A stretch of DNA of 64,000 bases, from the NCBI RefSeq assembly GCF_932276165.1, contig NC_063982.1, positions 2,373,501 to 2,437,500 of the forward strand, written 5' to 3'. Position 1 is the first letter of the stretch. Each line of letters opens with the position of its first letter. Source of the DNA: Plutella xylostella (lineage: Eukaryota > Arthropoda > Insecta > Lepidoptera > Plutellidae). The translations under genes and the position numbers were made by a program. The notes beneath the pieces were generated by a model, which was given only the letters and a program-made list of their open reading frames with translations, did no database searches and was not told the origin of the DNA. Of the stretch, positions 44,259 to 53,229 are shown one piece after another.

Positions 44259-44266
44259 AATATCAT
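44259..44266 (-). other. predicted 8-nt coding part of the env leader exon
   Basis: On the minus strand an ATG at 44266 is followed after 8 nt by GTGAGT (donor at 44258). Joining to the acceptor at 39266 keeps the env frame, completes a split Leu codon, and places the ATG directly before a hydrophobic run. In unspliced RNA the same ATG opens only a three-codon upstream ORF before TGA. Confidence 0.75.
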
Positions 44267-44370
44267 TTTGGTATCTCTGGGCGTATCAATGTCCGGATAC
44301 TCTTCCACGTGTCCAACTCGTAGATTCGGATAAGACGGCGGGATCGATGCTGGAACCACTGACTCGACTT

Positions 44371-44388
44371 ATCCTACCGACTGCGCCA
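44371..44388 (-). promoter_or_regulatory. primer-binding site for tRNA-Ser
   Basis: Minus-strand TGGCGCAGTCGGTAGGAT, four bases past the shared LTR end. It is complementary to the 3' 18 nt of insect tRNA-Ser (..ATCCTACCGACTGCG plus CCA) as I recall that sequence. Serine tRNA priming is known for several insect Gypsy-group elements. Confidence 0.88.
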
Positions 44389-44392
44389 ATTA

Positions 44393-44660
44393 CGTTGGTC
44401 CACAGCGGAAGATCCAAAAAAAACCAAAATTTATCTTAGAGATTTATTCCCAAAAAGTTACAATTAATTCTTAAGTCTAATTATAAGTTGACTCTAACAA
44501 TGCAAGTATAGAAGTGAAGACAAGGTAATCGCAATCGCGGTGATTCCGGGGAACGAAGCACGTTTTGCAATTCAGCATACTCGTGACCGCGGGCGACGCA
44601 TGTCGAGGTATCGAGGGCATGCGGCGTCAGCGCAATGCTAGGTGAGCGCGAGCGTAACAC
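44393..44660 (-). repeat. 5' LTR of the errantivirus
   Basis: Matches 37259-37526 base for base in my reading. It drives transcription on the minus strand; AATAAA is at 44443-44448 (plus-strand TTTATT). Confidence 0.95.
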
Positions 44661-44888
44661 ACGGCCATCCCACCCCAAGCTAGGCAGACCATGTGTTATG
44701 GGTATCGGACAGCTGATATATCTACACAAATACATAGATAGATACATATTAAATATAAATTTAATATCAACACCCAAGACCCGAGTACAAATATCTGTCT
44801 TTAAACAAATATCTGCCCCAGCCGGGAATCGAACCCGGGACCTTCGGCTTAGCAGTCAGGGTCACTAACCACTACACCAGTCGGCCGT
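44661..44888 (-). mobile_element. SINE head A/tail 2, larger half, split by the errantivirus
   Basis: This half has the tRNA-like head (B box GGTTCGATTCCCGGCTGGGG) and most of tail 2. The missing 3' end (GTGAAATGTCCCCACATATT on the minus strand) is at 37230-37258, 7.4 kb away on the other side of the retrotransposon. Confidence 0.9.
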
Positions 44889-44899
44889 CATCATAGTAG

Positions 44900-45100
44900 C
44901 ATCACCATCACAACCATCACGTCCCCACTGCTGTAGCACGGGTCTTCTTCCATTGAAGGAAGGGTCTAGGCCTAGTCCACCACGCTGGCCTAGTGCGGGT
45001 TGGTGGACCTCAACACAAGCAAGCTTGTGCTGGTAGAATTGACAGATGTTTTCAGGCTGCCCGAAGGCTGAAACAGCAACTGAGACCCACGGATTAACTT
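44900..45100 (-). mobile_element. 5S-type SINE, 3' half
   Basis: It runs on the minus strand from about the TGGGTCTCAGTTGCTG motif through GAAAACATCTGTCAATTC to an AGCAGTGGGGACGTGATGG end. The 5S-like head is absent. Confidence 0.78.
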
Positions 45101-45424
45101 ACCGACTCTGTAGGTAGTACCTAATACACTTAAGTTTTTTTTATGGAAAACCAGATAAGTAGTTATTATTTTTGCGAACTTAGACGACTTAACGACGTTA
45201 GAAAGTTAACCATAAAATATGAGTCACTATTTTTAGAACACCCTTTGATACTTAAGTAAGATCAATACCACTGCCTACTAATTCTATTAGGAAACGATAC
45301 AATTTTGTAGAATACAGTCTGTTTGCGTACGGGTATCATGTCCTAACACCGGTTTTCGAGAGTTTTTTTCTTAAATCTTCAATAATTAAGGTAAGGTGGG
45401 GTAAGTAACAATTATAATTTTGCT

Positions 45425-45562
45425 GAGACGAAGGTCCCGGGTTCGATTCCCGGCTGGGGCAGATATTTGTTTAAAGACAAATATCTGCCCCAGCCGATAC
45501 CCATAACACAGGCTCTGCCTAGCTTGGGGTCAGAAGGCCGTGTGTGAGATGTCCCCACATAT
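45425..45562 (+). mobile_element. rearranged head A SINE with internal palindrome
   Basis: The 3' half of head A (CCCGGGTTCGATTCCCGGCT) is followed by an inverted copy of its own end: CGGCTGGGGCAGATATTTGT at 45451-45470 and the reverse complement at 45477-45496 around a 6-nt loop. Tail 2 then continues (CCTAGCTTGGGGTCAGAAGG, TGTCCCCACATATTATT). Confidence 0.85.
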
Positions 45563-47101
45563 TATTATTAATTATACTGCGACAGGTATACATTTTAATG
45601 CGCAAAGGCATTTTTATTCATCCTCGGAAGAGGATGCCGGATGCCGAGCATAAGTAACGCCAAAAAAGAGAAATTCATAATCGCCATTGCTGAATCATAC
45701 AAGTTCTGTCGGTTAAGTTAAAACAGGCTAGGTACCTAAGAATAGGCGGCCTAGAACAAAACGGAGACATTAAAAAACACAACGGAATATTACAACAAAA
45801 TTACCGTTGGCATTCCGGACACCGTTGACCCTAACCGGCGAAAATTCAAAAGAAGAACAACTTTTTTCTCTGTTTACAATTTCTTTTATAACCGGCCATT
45901 GTTTTTGTCAACCCTTGCTCATCCTTGCCTTTTGTTTGGAAAAAGAAAGAAATCCGAATTCCATATTCAAATTTAACACTTTCTTTCCGTCGAAGGGTTG
46001 CCAGTCGTAAAATTTTATAAACGCAATATTAGTTGACTGGAATTTCCGTTAATTTTATGGGTAAATTTATTATTTGTTGTTTTGTTTTATGACTGTTTAG
46101 TGTGCACTAAAGTTTTAGTACTGTTGGGTGTGAATAGTAAAGTGTTAAGATTAAAAAATATTTAAAATCTTTATTCAAGAATATTTTTTTTCAATAAATA
46201 TTAAGAAATACTATTAATCATTAATTAATGTTACATACTAGGAAAGCAGGTACTTTCTTAGTTACCTACGTTTAATTTCGCAGGATGTTAGGACATAAGA
46301 TGTAGAGTCGGATATAGCTAACTGTGCAATGCAACAGAAACAAGTACCAACGCCAAAAAAGGCAAAACACATTCTTTGTTATTTTAACATTGCCGTGGTA
46401 CGCCTTAATCTTCTTCAATTATTTAGGGCTAACAGAAATAAACAAAATTAAACTTCATAAAATCAAATTAAAGCTATCCGTAGACGAAACAATTGTTAAT
46501 AATTATGGATTGTGACAATATACCTTTTCATAAATAATTTTATTAATGTCTTCTTCGTCAGCTTTCATTTCTGTCTGGGTCTGTATTTTAGCCTTAGTAT
46601 TAAGAAACAGTAGCTACTTACCCTCTAAGGTAATTGTTGATAAACAGCTGATTTCACAACTTAAAATGTCATGTAAAGCTGTACCTATTGGGGACTTAAG
46701 TTTTAATTCTTTCATGAATTAGTCAAACGAAAACTCAGACCACAATATAATATTATTATTTATGCAGAGGTACATTTTATTATGTAGTTCAAAAGTGGTG
46801 TAGTTTGTGTAAATTTTTACGTATTTTTTTACTCTTGAATATCAACGTTTACCTAATAAAAATAACTATCATAAGCAAGTATAATAATAATAATAATGCC
46901 CTCAATAACTACTGAAGTGGGCGGGGCAGGGTTTTAATTTAGCCAATAGGAATCGGGCTACTAAAAGATAATAATTCCTTATCATAAACATAAAAATATG
47001 CTATAGGAGTGGCAAAATAGCTGTCTACCTAATCGGAACCCTTGCATATTTTAAAGAGGCCGTTTTTTATGAAGTACTTGTGTAAAGGGACCTTACGTAA
47101 A
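45563..47101. other. no supported gene; AT-rich unique DNA
   Basis: No repeat family or domain-bearing frame was recognised. The 67-codon (45807) and 63-codon (46324) frames are short and unremarkable. Confidence 0.4.
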
Positions 47102-47400
47102 TACAGGGTGACAAAAAAAAGACTTTGACAAACTCACGTAAATTTATATTTTATTTTAGTAGAAGAAGTAGTAGGATTTTTTACTATAATATACGGAAAC
47201 TATTTACTTACCGTATAAAAACCGGGCAAAGAAGAATCTTTCAGGACGAACCTTTTTTTGTACTTTTTTGTCGCGAATTTAAAAGTTTTTTTTTAAATCT
47301 TTTTTTAGTTTATTTAAAGTTGTAGACCAAAACTGTTTCAGGATGACCAATTCATCCCCACCTGCTTACTACCTCTATAGCACTGATGCATCACCCTGTA
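47102..47400. mobile_element. mariner-like MITE with TACAGGGTGA ends
   Basis: The left end TACAGGGTGA and right end TCACCCTGTA are inverted, with TA at both edges. It is ~300 bp and very AT-rich, with no transposase frame. The right end is followed by a small direct repeat, CTATAGCACTGATG, at about 47375 and 47402. Confidence 0.65.
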
Positions 47401-47563
47401 TCTATAGCACTGATGTACCACGATCTCGTCAACTTTCAATAGAAATTCGACAAAAGACGTACACATAAAGTATGATTGATTGCTTCGCCTTTTCTTGCCC
47501 GTAATGGTCAGCGCTTAGCGGAGTGATGGGAAAAAGTATCGATACTTAATAAATAATAATAAT

Positions 47564-47805
47564 AAATATGTGGGGACATCTCACTCACGGCCATCCGGCC
47601 CCAAGCTAGGCAGAACCTGTGTTATGGGTGACGGACAGCTGATATATCTACATAAATAGATACATACATATTAAATAGATAAACGACAACCAGACACAAG
47701 GCAAACACAAGTGCTCATCACACGAATGTTTGCCGTGGGCGGGATTCAAACCCGCGGCCCCAAGCTTCGGAAGCAGCTTCACTACCGTCTAAGCTACGGT
47801 GCCGT
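47564..47805 (-). mobile_element. tRNA-derived SINE, head C with tail 2
   Basis: On the minus strand the head is a different tRNA-like sequence (ACCGTAGCTTAGACGGTAGT, B box GGGTTTGAATCCCGCC) joined via AACATTCGTGTGATGAGCAC and CTGGTTGTCGTTTAT to the same tail 2 (CCTAGCTTGGGGCCGGATGG ... TGTCCCCACATATTT) used by head A copies. Confidence 0.88.
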
Positions 47806-47834
47806 ACTTCCTACGATTATACTCATACATAATA

Positions 47835-48088
47835 TACAGGATGTGCAAAAAGAGTATACTAAGCCGAAACCTACATGTGCAGCACGTTGTTTCTATACAC
47901 GGAAATGAAATCAGAATGTCAAAATTCGCAAAAAGAGAATTCATTCTCCGTAGAATAAATTCTCGTGACCAACAAAGTTTCTATGGAAAAAAAACGTGAA
48001 TTTTGACATTCTGATTTCTTTCCCAGTCTTAGATATAACATGCTGCACACGTAGGTTCCTTAGTGTACACTTTTTGCTCACGACTGTA
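47835..48088. mobile_element. foldback MITE of the TACAGGGTGTTGCAAAAA family
   Basis: The left arm has GCAAAAAGAGTATACTAAGC, AACCTACATGTGCAGCACGT and GAAATCAGAATGTCAAAATT. The right arm has AATTTTGACATTCTGATTTC, ACATGCTGCACACGTAGGTT and AGTGTACACTTTTTGC. The arms are over 80 bp. Confidence 0.8.
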
Positions 48089-48104
48089 ATTCCCGAAGGG
48101 GTAG

Positions 48105-48437
48105 TAACCATCACAACCCATCATATCCCCACTGCTGGGGCACGGGTCTCCTTACAATGACGTGAGGGTTTTAGGCCTAGTCCACCACGCTGGCCTAGTG
48201 CGGGTTGGTAGACTGAGCAAGCTTGTTCTGAGAGAGTTGTCGGGTAAGTGGTCAACTGACAGAGGTTTTCAATCTGCCGCAACAGCAATAGGGACCCACA
48301 CGGCTTAACGTGCCGTCCGAAGCACGGAAGCGCCCAGAAAACAACTACTTGAAATCGGTCACCCATCCAATCCAATGAAAGACCGTGCTTCAATGATAAG
48401 TTACGATCACTGAAGCTAGCTCAACTACGGACGCTTT
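48105..48437 (-). mobile_element. 5S rRNA-derived SINE, near full length
   Basis: A minus-strand copy starting AAGCGTCCGTAGTTGAGC like the one at 7438. The 5S-like region keeps TTGGATGGGTGACCGATTTC, but the A-box part is degraded. The body (GCTTCCGTGCTTCGGACGGC) and 3' part (GCCCCAGCAGTGGGGATATG) are clear. Confidence 0.8.
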
Positions 48438-48476
48438 GGACTATACCTAGTATTTACGTAAATAAAAAGTAGTAGT

Positions 48477-48727
48477 GACGACCGAATGGCGTAGTGGTTA
48501 GTGACCCAGACTACTGAGCCGAAGGTCCCGGGTTCGATTCCCGGCTGGGGCAGATATTTGTTTAAACACAGATATTTGTTCTCGGGTCTTGGATGTGCCC
48601 GTAAAATGGCAATAGGCCCACCCCCTATTACATGGGGACTAACAGAACATTGGCGAAAAGTGGGTGCAGCAACCTGCCTACCCCGCAAGGGAGTACATTA
48701 GTACTAGGTGTGAGTGTTTGTTTTTGT
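48477..48727 (+). mobile_element. tRNA-derived SINE, head A with tail 1, best copy
   Basis: Head GACCGAATGGCGTAGTGGTT and B box GGGTTCGATTCCCGGC, linker ATATTTGTTCTCGGGTCTTG, tail GGCGAAAAGTGGGTGCAGCA and CCCCGCAAGGGAGTACATTA, ending in a T-rich stretch. Confidence 0.9.
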
Positions 48728-49045
48728 TTATTTTTTATATAAAAAGTACTTAGGTAGGTCCCCATCCCATCACTAGTTTGTTTTGGGGCCAATAAAAAAG
48801 AAATTCGGTGGAGTGTTTAACTAAAATGACATTACGGTATTTTTTATTTGTAAAGGATCGTAAATACTTTGTCAAAAGTTTTATTTCTTTTAAGTTCGCT
48901 TTAAGGGGTTATCAACTTATCATTATCGTTAATAGATAGTCTTTAGATTTTGGCATGAAATTGATTTTGTAAAAATGTTTTTAGTTAATTTTAGTTGAGG
49001 ATAAAGTTTTTTAACATTGGTGGTCAAACCAAACGACAACAGAGC
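48728..49045. other. no gene seen
   Basis: AT-rich, unique-looking sequence with no open frame of note. Confidence 0.4.
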
Positions 49046-49170
49046 CTCTAGTAGGTACGGGCTTTTCAATTTACAAAAAAAGAAAAAAGTTTCGGTTTTC
49101 TTCTGTCATCTGCATACATTACTTACCTCATCTTTCAAAAGTTTGATAATAGCTTCCGCGCTGAAACTAT
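49046..49170. mobile_element. CTAGTACAGG-family MITE, diverged
   Basis: CCTCTAGTAGGTACGGGCTT and TTCTGTCATCTGCATACATT match the family. The right terminal repeat is unclear because another element begins at 49181. Confidence 0.55.
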
Positions 49171-49180
49171 TTTCATGAAG

Positions 49181-49386
49181 TACGGTGGCCTGCGCCTAAA
49201 AGTGAGTTTTTAAAATAGCGATCTCAAGCTCACATGCTGCTCAAGCACATCCATATAAACACCACTCCTACATACATCACACACAACACGTCCCCGGATT
49301 TATAACAGATGTAGCTGGTCCCTTCATCATCAGGGATCGCTATTTTAAAAACTCCGCTTGTATACTTTTAGGCGCAGGCCGCCGTG
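49181..49386. mobile_element. foldback MITE, ~43-bp inverted ends
   Basis: TACGGTGGCCTGCGCCTAAA and GTTTTTAAAATAGCGATC at the left pair with GATCGCTATTTTAAAAAC and TTTTAGGCGCAGGCCGCCGT at the right. No coding capacity. Confidence 0.8.
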
Positions 49387-49925
49387 CCTATTCCCTTATA
49401 CATATTCTTATATTCTATCTTTAGTATTAGAACTAAAGTTGTTGCCAATTTTTGCTCTTTATGTAACACCCTGTATAGCACATTGAGTTTATCGCGAAAA
49501 ATCACCAAAATTACCAGACAGAAAACCGTAACCTTTTTTATTAATGAAGAAAATAGCAAACAGCTATTAACATGTCTAGACGTATCGTTAAACGACTAAT
49601 GGCACGCTATTACTGCAACATGGTTGCGGTATCGCTCCACACTCATTTGGGGTAAACTTTTTTGGAGGAAAATAAAAGTCCTAATAAAGGTTCTACCTTT
49701 TTTGGCATAAGATTTTTTTGCCTAATTTCGTATTGCATATTGTTTTCGTATTGACGTTTGGTCAAAGTCTCGTTACGCCGAAAATCGTATGGCATAAATC
49801 TCGTTTAGTAAAAAGTTATTTCGCATAACATTGTTTAGCCTAATAATGGTATGGCCAAATCTTGAATAATAAAGGAAAGAGCACAACCTAATCCCATAAA
49901 AAACGTTTAGGTATCACAGTCAGGT
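49387..49925. other. no gene; a mariner-type end
   Basis: TAACACCCTGTATAGCAC near 49463-49480 is a lone CACCCTGTA-type end. Around 49690-49870 short motifs such as TTTTTGCCTAATTTCGTAT recur loosely. No coding frame is supported. Confidence 0.35.
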
Positions 49926-49979
49926 TGTACCCATATTACAGGCTTTGGGGTTGTATGGCCTTGTGTGAGATGTCCCACT
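49926..49979 (+). mobile_element. SINE tail 2 fragment
   Basis: TACCCATATTACAGGCTTTG and GTATGGCCTTGTGTGAGATG, with the central CTAGCTTGGGG shortened. Confidence 0.6.
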
Positions 49980-50090
49980 AGTATTCAGTATTTTTATTTC
50001 AAAAAGTTATGTACAATCAGTACCTACTAGACAAGAATTATCATTAACTACAACGTCTTCGGCAGCAGTCGTGCAGCCTAGTGTCTAGTA

Positions 50091-50258
50091 CAGGTTTGTT
50101 AGATTGTCGGAAACCATAAAAGTTTACGTTTTCTCGCATACAAAGTGGCGCCTCTTGCGTAAACTATCATGGAACTTTTGACAGATAATGTATGCAGATG
50201 ACAGGAGATAATGTAAAGCTTTTTAGTTTAAAAAATAGCAAAACCTGTACTAGACGGG
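50091..50258. mobile_element. CTAGTACAGG-family MITE, best copy
   Basis: The ends GTCTAGTACAGGTTTG and CAAAACCTGTACTAGAC are inverted. The interior has AAAGTTTACGTTTTCTCGCA, CAAAGTGGCGCCTCTTGCG and GACAGATAATGTATGCAGAT. It is 168 bp and non-coding. Confidence 0.78.
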
Positions 50259-50259
50259 C

Positions 50260-50453
50260 TGGCCTTCGGGCGACTTGAAAACATCTGACAGTCGGGTTGC
50301 CCACTTACCCCACAACTCTCTCAGCACAAGCTTGCTTGTGTTGGGGTCCACCAACCCGCACTGGGCCCGCGTTGGACTAGGCCTAAACCCTTCCATCATT
50401 GGAAGGAGACCCGCGCCCCAGCAGTGGGCACGTGATGGGTTATGATGATGATG
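50260..50453 (+). mobile_element. 5S-type SINE, 3' half
   Basis: It starts GGCCTTCGGGCGACTTGAAA, runs through GTCGGGTTGCCCACTTACCC and GCCCCAGCAGTGGGCACGTG, and ends in ATGATGATG. It abuts the preceding MITE. Confidence 0.8.
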
Positions 50454-50916
50454 TCACATGATGTGTTTACAAACCTACAATTCTGTGAACATAGCAGTCA
50501 ATTTACGCACACAGAATAGTGTTTAGTAAACACCGGAGTTACCAGTATTGTGTCAAGAATTTTTATTTTGACACACATTTCTCACGGTTTTCACTGTGAA
50601 TGGGAACAAATACTACACGCACGACTCTCGCGAGTCATGAAAAAGTTCCAATGACATAGCACCAGCAGGGCGATCATGAAAAATATAGAATCGAATGCGA
50701 GTGCGACTATTGTCAATTTGACAGCACTTTCGAACACTTTTTACCTATAGAATGGGAGCTAACGCTTGTGAATTTGCCGCTAGGGGCGCTGGTGTTGACT
50801 GAGGTCAAGTGACATTTTACTTTTCATATAATTTGTTTGGCGGGCTTCGTGATAAATTATATTTTCGTTCATTTCCCTGTAGAAAAGTGATCTCTTTTCG
50901 CGAAATTATCGCAAAT

Positions 50917-51168
50917 ATGGATTATTTGTCGATGAATGTGCACGCTTTGAAAGCTGAATTAAGGAAAAGAGGCGCAAAAATAAGCGGTCTCAAAGAGCAG
51001 CTAATTCAGAGGTTAGTTTATTACTGTTTACAAACTTATTTTTTATGAAATGTATGCTTGTTTGCTTAGGTAACAGCTATGTTTTTTTCTTTATACAGAC
51101 ACCAAGACTATGACCGTAACAGTAACTTGGTTGGAAACGTAGAGGACAGCATCATACAACAAAATTGA
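50917..51168 (+). CDS. two-exon SAP-domain protein remnant in the TIR element
   Basis: Exon 1 is 50917-51011 and exon 2 is 51099-51168. The donor (AG before GTTAGT) and acceptor (TTTCTTTATACAG) are good, and the join keeps frame, giving 54 aa. Residues ~4-32 are a SAP motif: LSMNVHALKAELRKRGAKI, then SGLKEQLIQR. SAP domains bind DNA and are found in chromatin proteins and some transposon-encoded proteins. The protein ends at TGA (51166), but an adjacent frame continues openly to about 51275 (IEWPSETLYSSVN, TNEYFGIY). A one-base frameshift has therefore probably truncated a longer protein, and the SINE insertion removed what followed. The unspliced frame reading through the donor is not the likely product. 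Confidence 0.65.
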
Positions 51169-51265
51169 GTGGCCTTCAGAAACGTTGTATAGCAGTGTGA
51201 ACACTAAAAATGAAACTCCAGATCTAGATATTGTCACCAATGAGTACTTTGGAATTTATGTGCAG

Positions 51266-51475
51266 TGTACATACCATCGCTCTTACGGTGAATGAAAACA
51301 TCGTGATAAAACCTGCACATCTAGATTTTCGAACCCACCAACCTGCAGAGGACCAGCGTGGTAGGAAATGGTCCAAGCTTAGGAGTGGAGTTTAGACCAT
51401 AAGGCGATATGCACAAAGGCTCCATTCGAGTGAGCTAGGTGCAGGTAGTGACACCCCCACAAATAATAGAATACT
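51266..51475 (+). mobile_element. head B SINE, 5' truncated
   Basis: It starts at TACATACCATCGCTCTTACG and contains ATCGTGATAAAACC, GTGGTAGGAAATGGTCCAAG and ATGCACAAAGGCTCCATTCG, ending in an AATAATAGAATAC stretch. It lies inside the SAP/THAP element. Confidence 0.8.
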
Positions 51476-51669
51476 TAGTATACTATACTACCATTATTTA
51501 GTTTCAACTAACAACTCAACCAGCATTCATTGTGTGGATTACTAATGTGTTATATTTTTTGTATAGCAGTGTGTTTAAACGGAAAGGATAAATAAAAGTT
51601 AAATCAGTGTGTAATTATTTTATTTTTACTGTATTTATTAAATGCCTAGTCCTTATTTACATTATGTTT

Positions 51670-51820
51670 TTCTGAAATTGGTTATAATGATTTTCACAAA
51701 CACGAGATTGTCGGATAATAATTATTTCACAAGCCACTGTTTTAGAACAGTTTTATCACTTGGTAACATATGTCCTCCTTTTCTTTCCGAACATAACGGA
51801 TCTGCACAACATTGGGGCAT
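51670..51820 (-). pseudogene. THAP-like zinc finger remnant
   Basis: The minus-strand frame from an ATG at 51820 reads MPQCCADPLCSERKGGHMLP and, soon after, KQWLVK before a TAA at 51722. One base over, the frame continues IIIRQSRVCENHY. Start-proximal CxxxxC, a central W, and a distal CxxH follow the C2CH pattern of THAP DNA-binding domains, which head many transposases. The spacing is shorter than usual and a frameshift is needed, so this is a decayed remnant at best. Confidence 0.5.
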
Positions 51821-52224
51821 AGTAACTCGATATGATGATAGTTATTTTATAATTAATAAGCTTATAAGATTCAAGATTTTAAAACTTTATTTCGCGCCAA
51901 TTTGATAAAGTCGCCTTTGATAAGTTTGACAGCTATGGTACCTCTTGACCTCAGTCGACAGTGGCGCCAACTGGTGAGCAAAAAAACGGTAGTCCCCATT
52001 GACAGTTGTCGCACTCGCATTCGATTCTATACGTTAGCTCTGTTTTTCGTGATCGCCCTGCAGATTAGGAACTTACTTCCAAAAGTGAAAAATCTGAAAT
52101 TTCTTTCAAACTTTAGGTAAGTAGGTATGTATAGGTACCTATAATTAATAATTCTTATATAATATTATATTTGTAAATTCTTAAGTACTTACACTATTGT
52201 ACCTATTTGAACATAAATATTCTT

Positions 52225-52375
52225 CCACCCAAAGGTTGTCTTGAAAAAATCGCTTTTAGTGATAAGACCGCCTTTTTGTACCTCTATGTGTTTATTTGTA
52301 TACAAGCTTTATAAATTCTGTTCTTGTGTACAAATAAAGAATATTCTATCTATCTGTCTATCTATTTAGTACTGG
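52225..52375 (+). mobile_element. LINE 3' UTR fragment
   Basis: CCACCCAAAGGTTGTCTTGA, GTGATAAGACCGCC and a terminal AATAAAGAATATTC with a CTATCTATCTGTC tail. Confidence 0.65.
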
Positions 52376-53029
52376 TAAGAATTAAAACGAGGTTGGCCAC
52401 GGAAAACTAAACTTTATTACAGATCCACAATAATCTTATAAGAAAAACCAAAAAACTCTTAATACCGCGATGTAGAAACGGGGATAGTGACATCTAGTGG
52501 CGGTTACAGGAACTAATACACTAAGATGCATTCAACTAATAAAAACTTCAAACCAAGTACCGTAAAATTACACTAACAAATCGCGAAATAAACCAAAAAC
52601 AACGATTTCAGGCCGCTGAAAATTCCCTCACACTAAAAAAAACTTCCCCTTCTATTTACGCCACTGTGCAAATAGGAAGGATTAAACGGTTTCATACATC
52701 AGTATTAAAAGATTAGCTGTGTAAACCCACATGTCAAATTGTCATGTTTTACACTAAATACATACATGGTTATCTATGTGATGTATCGGTTCGGTTGTTT
52801 GCTTTTGATAAAAATGTATCTAGGGCTTAGATTTACGATAAACGACAAGATGGTGTGTCAACTAGTCCTATAATTATGTAGGACATGTAAGGAAGTGGAT
52901 GAGACGATTGAACATATTCTGTCCTTGTCCATCTACAACGGAGACAAGATTATCTATTCTTGGACCGACAGAGCGCCTACCTCTAAATTCGCCCTCTAAA
53001 TTGTCACTTTGTTTCCGCTATATATAAGG
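52376..53029. other. no supported gene; possible old LTR remnant
   Basis: About 52395-52560 has a minus-strand AATAAA (TTTATT on +, near 52431) and a TCTAGTGGCGG motif reminiscent of LTR or UTR sequence, but no partner or TSD was found. The rest is unique-looking. Confidence 0.3.
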
Positions 53030-53160
53030 TTGCCTGTAAGAGATCGCCCTCAGCGATAAGGCCGCCTATTGTACATTAGTTCTAGTCTATAAGTATGTTT
53101 TTTTTGTATGTCTGATTTATGTGGTGTTCAATAAAGCAATATTCTATTCTATTCTATTCT
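53030..53160 (+). mobile_element. LINE 3' UTR fragment
   Basis: GGTTGCCTGTAAGAGATCGC, CAGCGATAAGGCCGCC and a distal TTCAATAAAGCAATATTC with a TTCTATTCTATTC tail. Confidence 0.7.
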
Positions 53161-53229
53161 ACCTCAGCTACTGCAACACCCAGGCTTGCTGCTCCAGTTT
53201 ACTCGGGAGCTAGGCTGGCTGAGCTGAAT

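Larger units (their letters stand above)
37259..44660 (-). mobile_element. errantivirus-type Ty3/Gypsy LTR retrotransposon, apparently intact
   Basis: A 7402-bp endogenous element bounded by two 268-bp LTRs that I read as identical, with tRNA-Ser primer site, gag, pol (PR-RT-RH-IN) and an env-like third gene in canonical order on the minus strand. All three frames are open, so the insertion is recent. It sits inside a head A/tail 2 SINE whose halves are at 37230-37258 and 44661-44888. A target duplication is not evident: the bases after the shared LTR sequence differ (AAG side versus TAATT side), so exact termini are uncertain. Env-bearing insect Gypsy elements are known as errantiviruses. 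Confidence 0.95.
50666..52060. mobile_element. DNA transposon with ~150-bp TIRs, internally deleted
   Basis: The left end CAGGGCGATCATGAAAAA and right end TTTTTCGTGATCGCCCTG are inverted. Homology continues inward with indels: GTATAGAATCGAATGCGAGT-type and GACTGAGGTCAAG motifs occur in both. Direct CAG triplets flank the element (50663-50665 and 52061-52063) and may be a 3-bp target duplication. Between the TIRs are a rightward SAP-domain gene remnant (50917-51168), a SINE B insertion (51266-51475) and a leftward THAP-like remnant (51670-51820). The superfamily is not identified. Confidence 0.75.

Noticed and set aside
52395..52560. Solo LTR
   Set aside because: A minus-strand AATAAA and UTR-like sequence are present, but no terminal inverted dinucleotides, target duplication or second copy could be shown.
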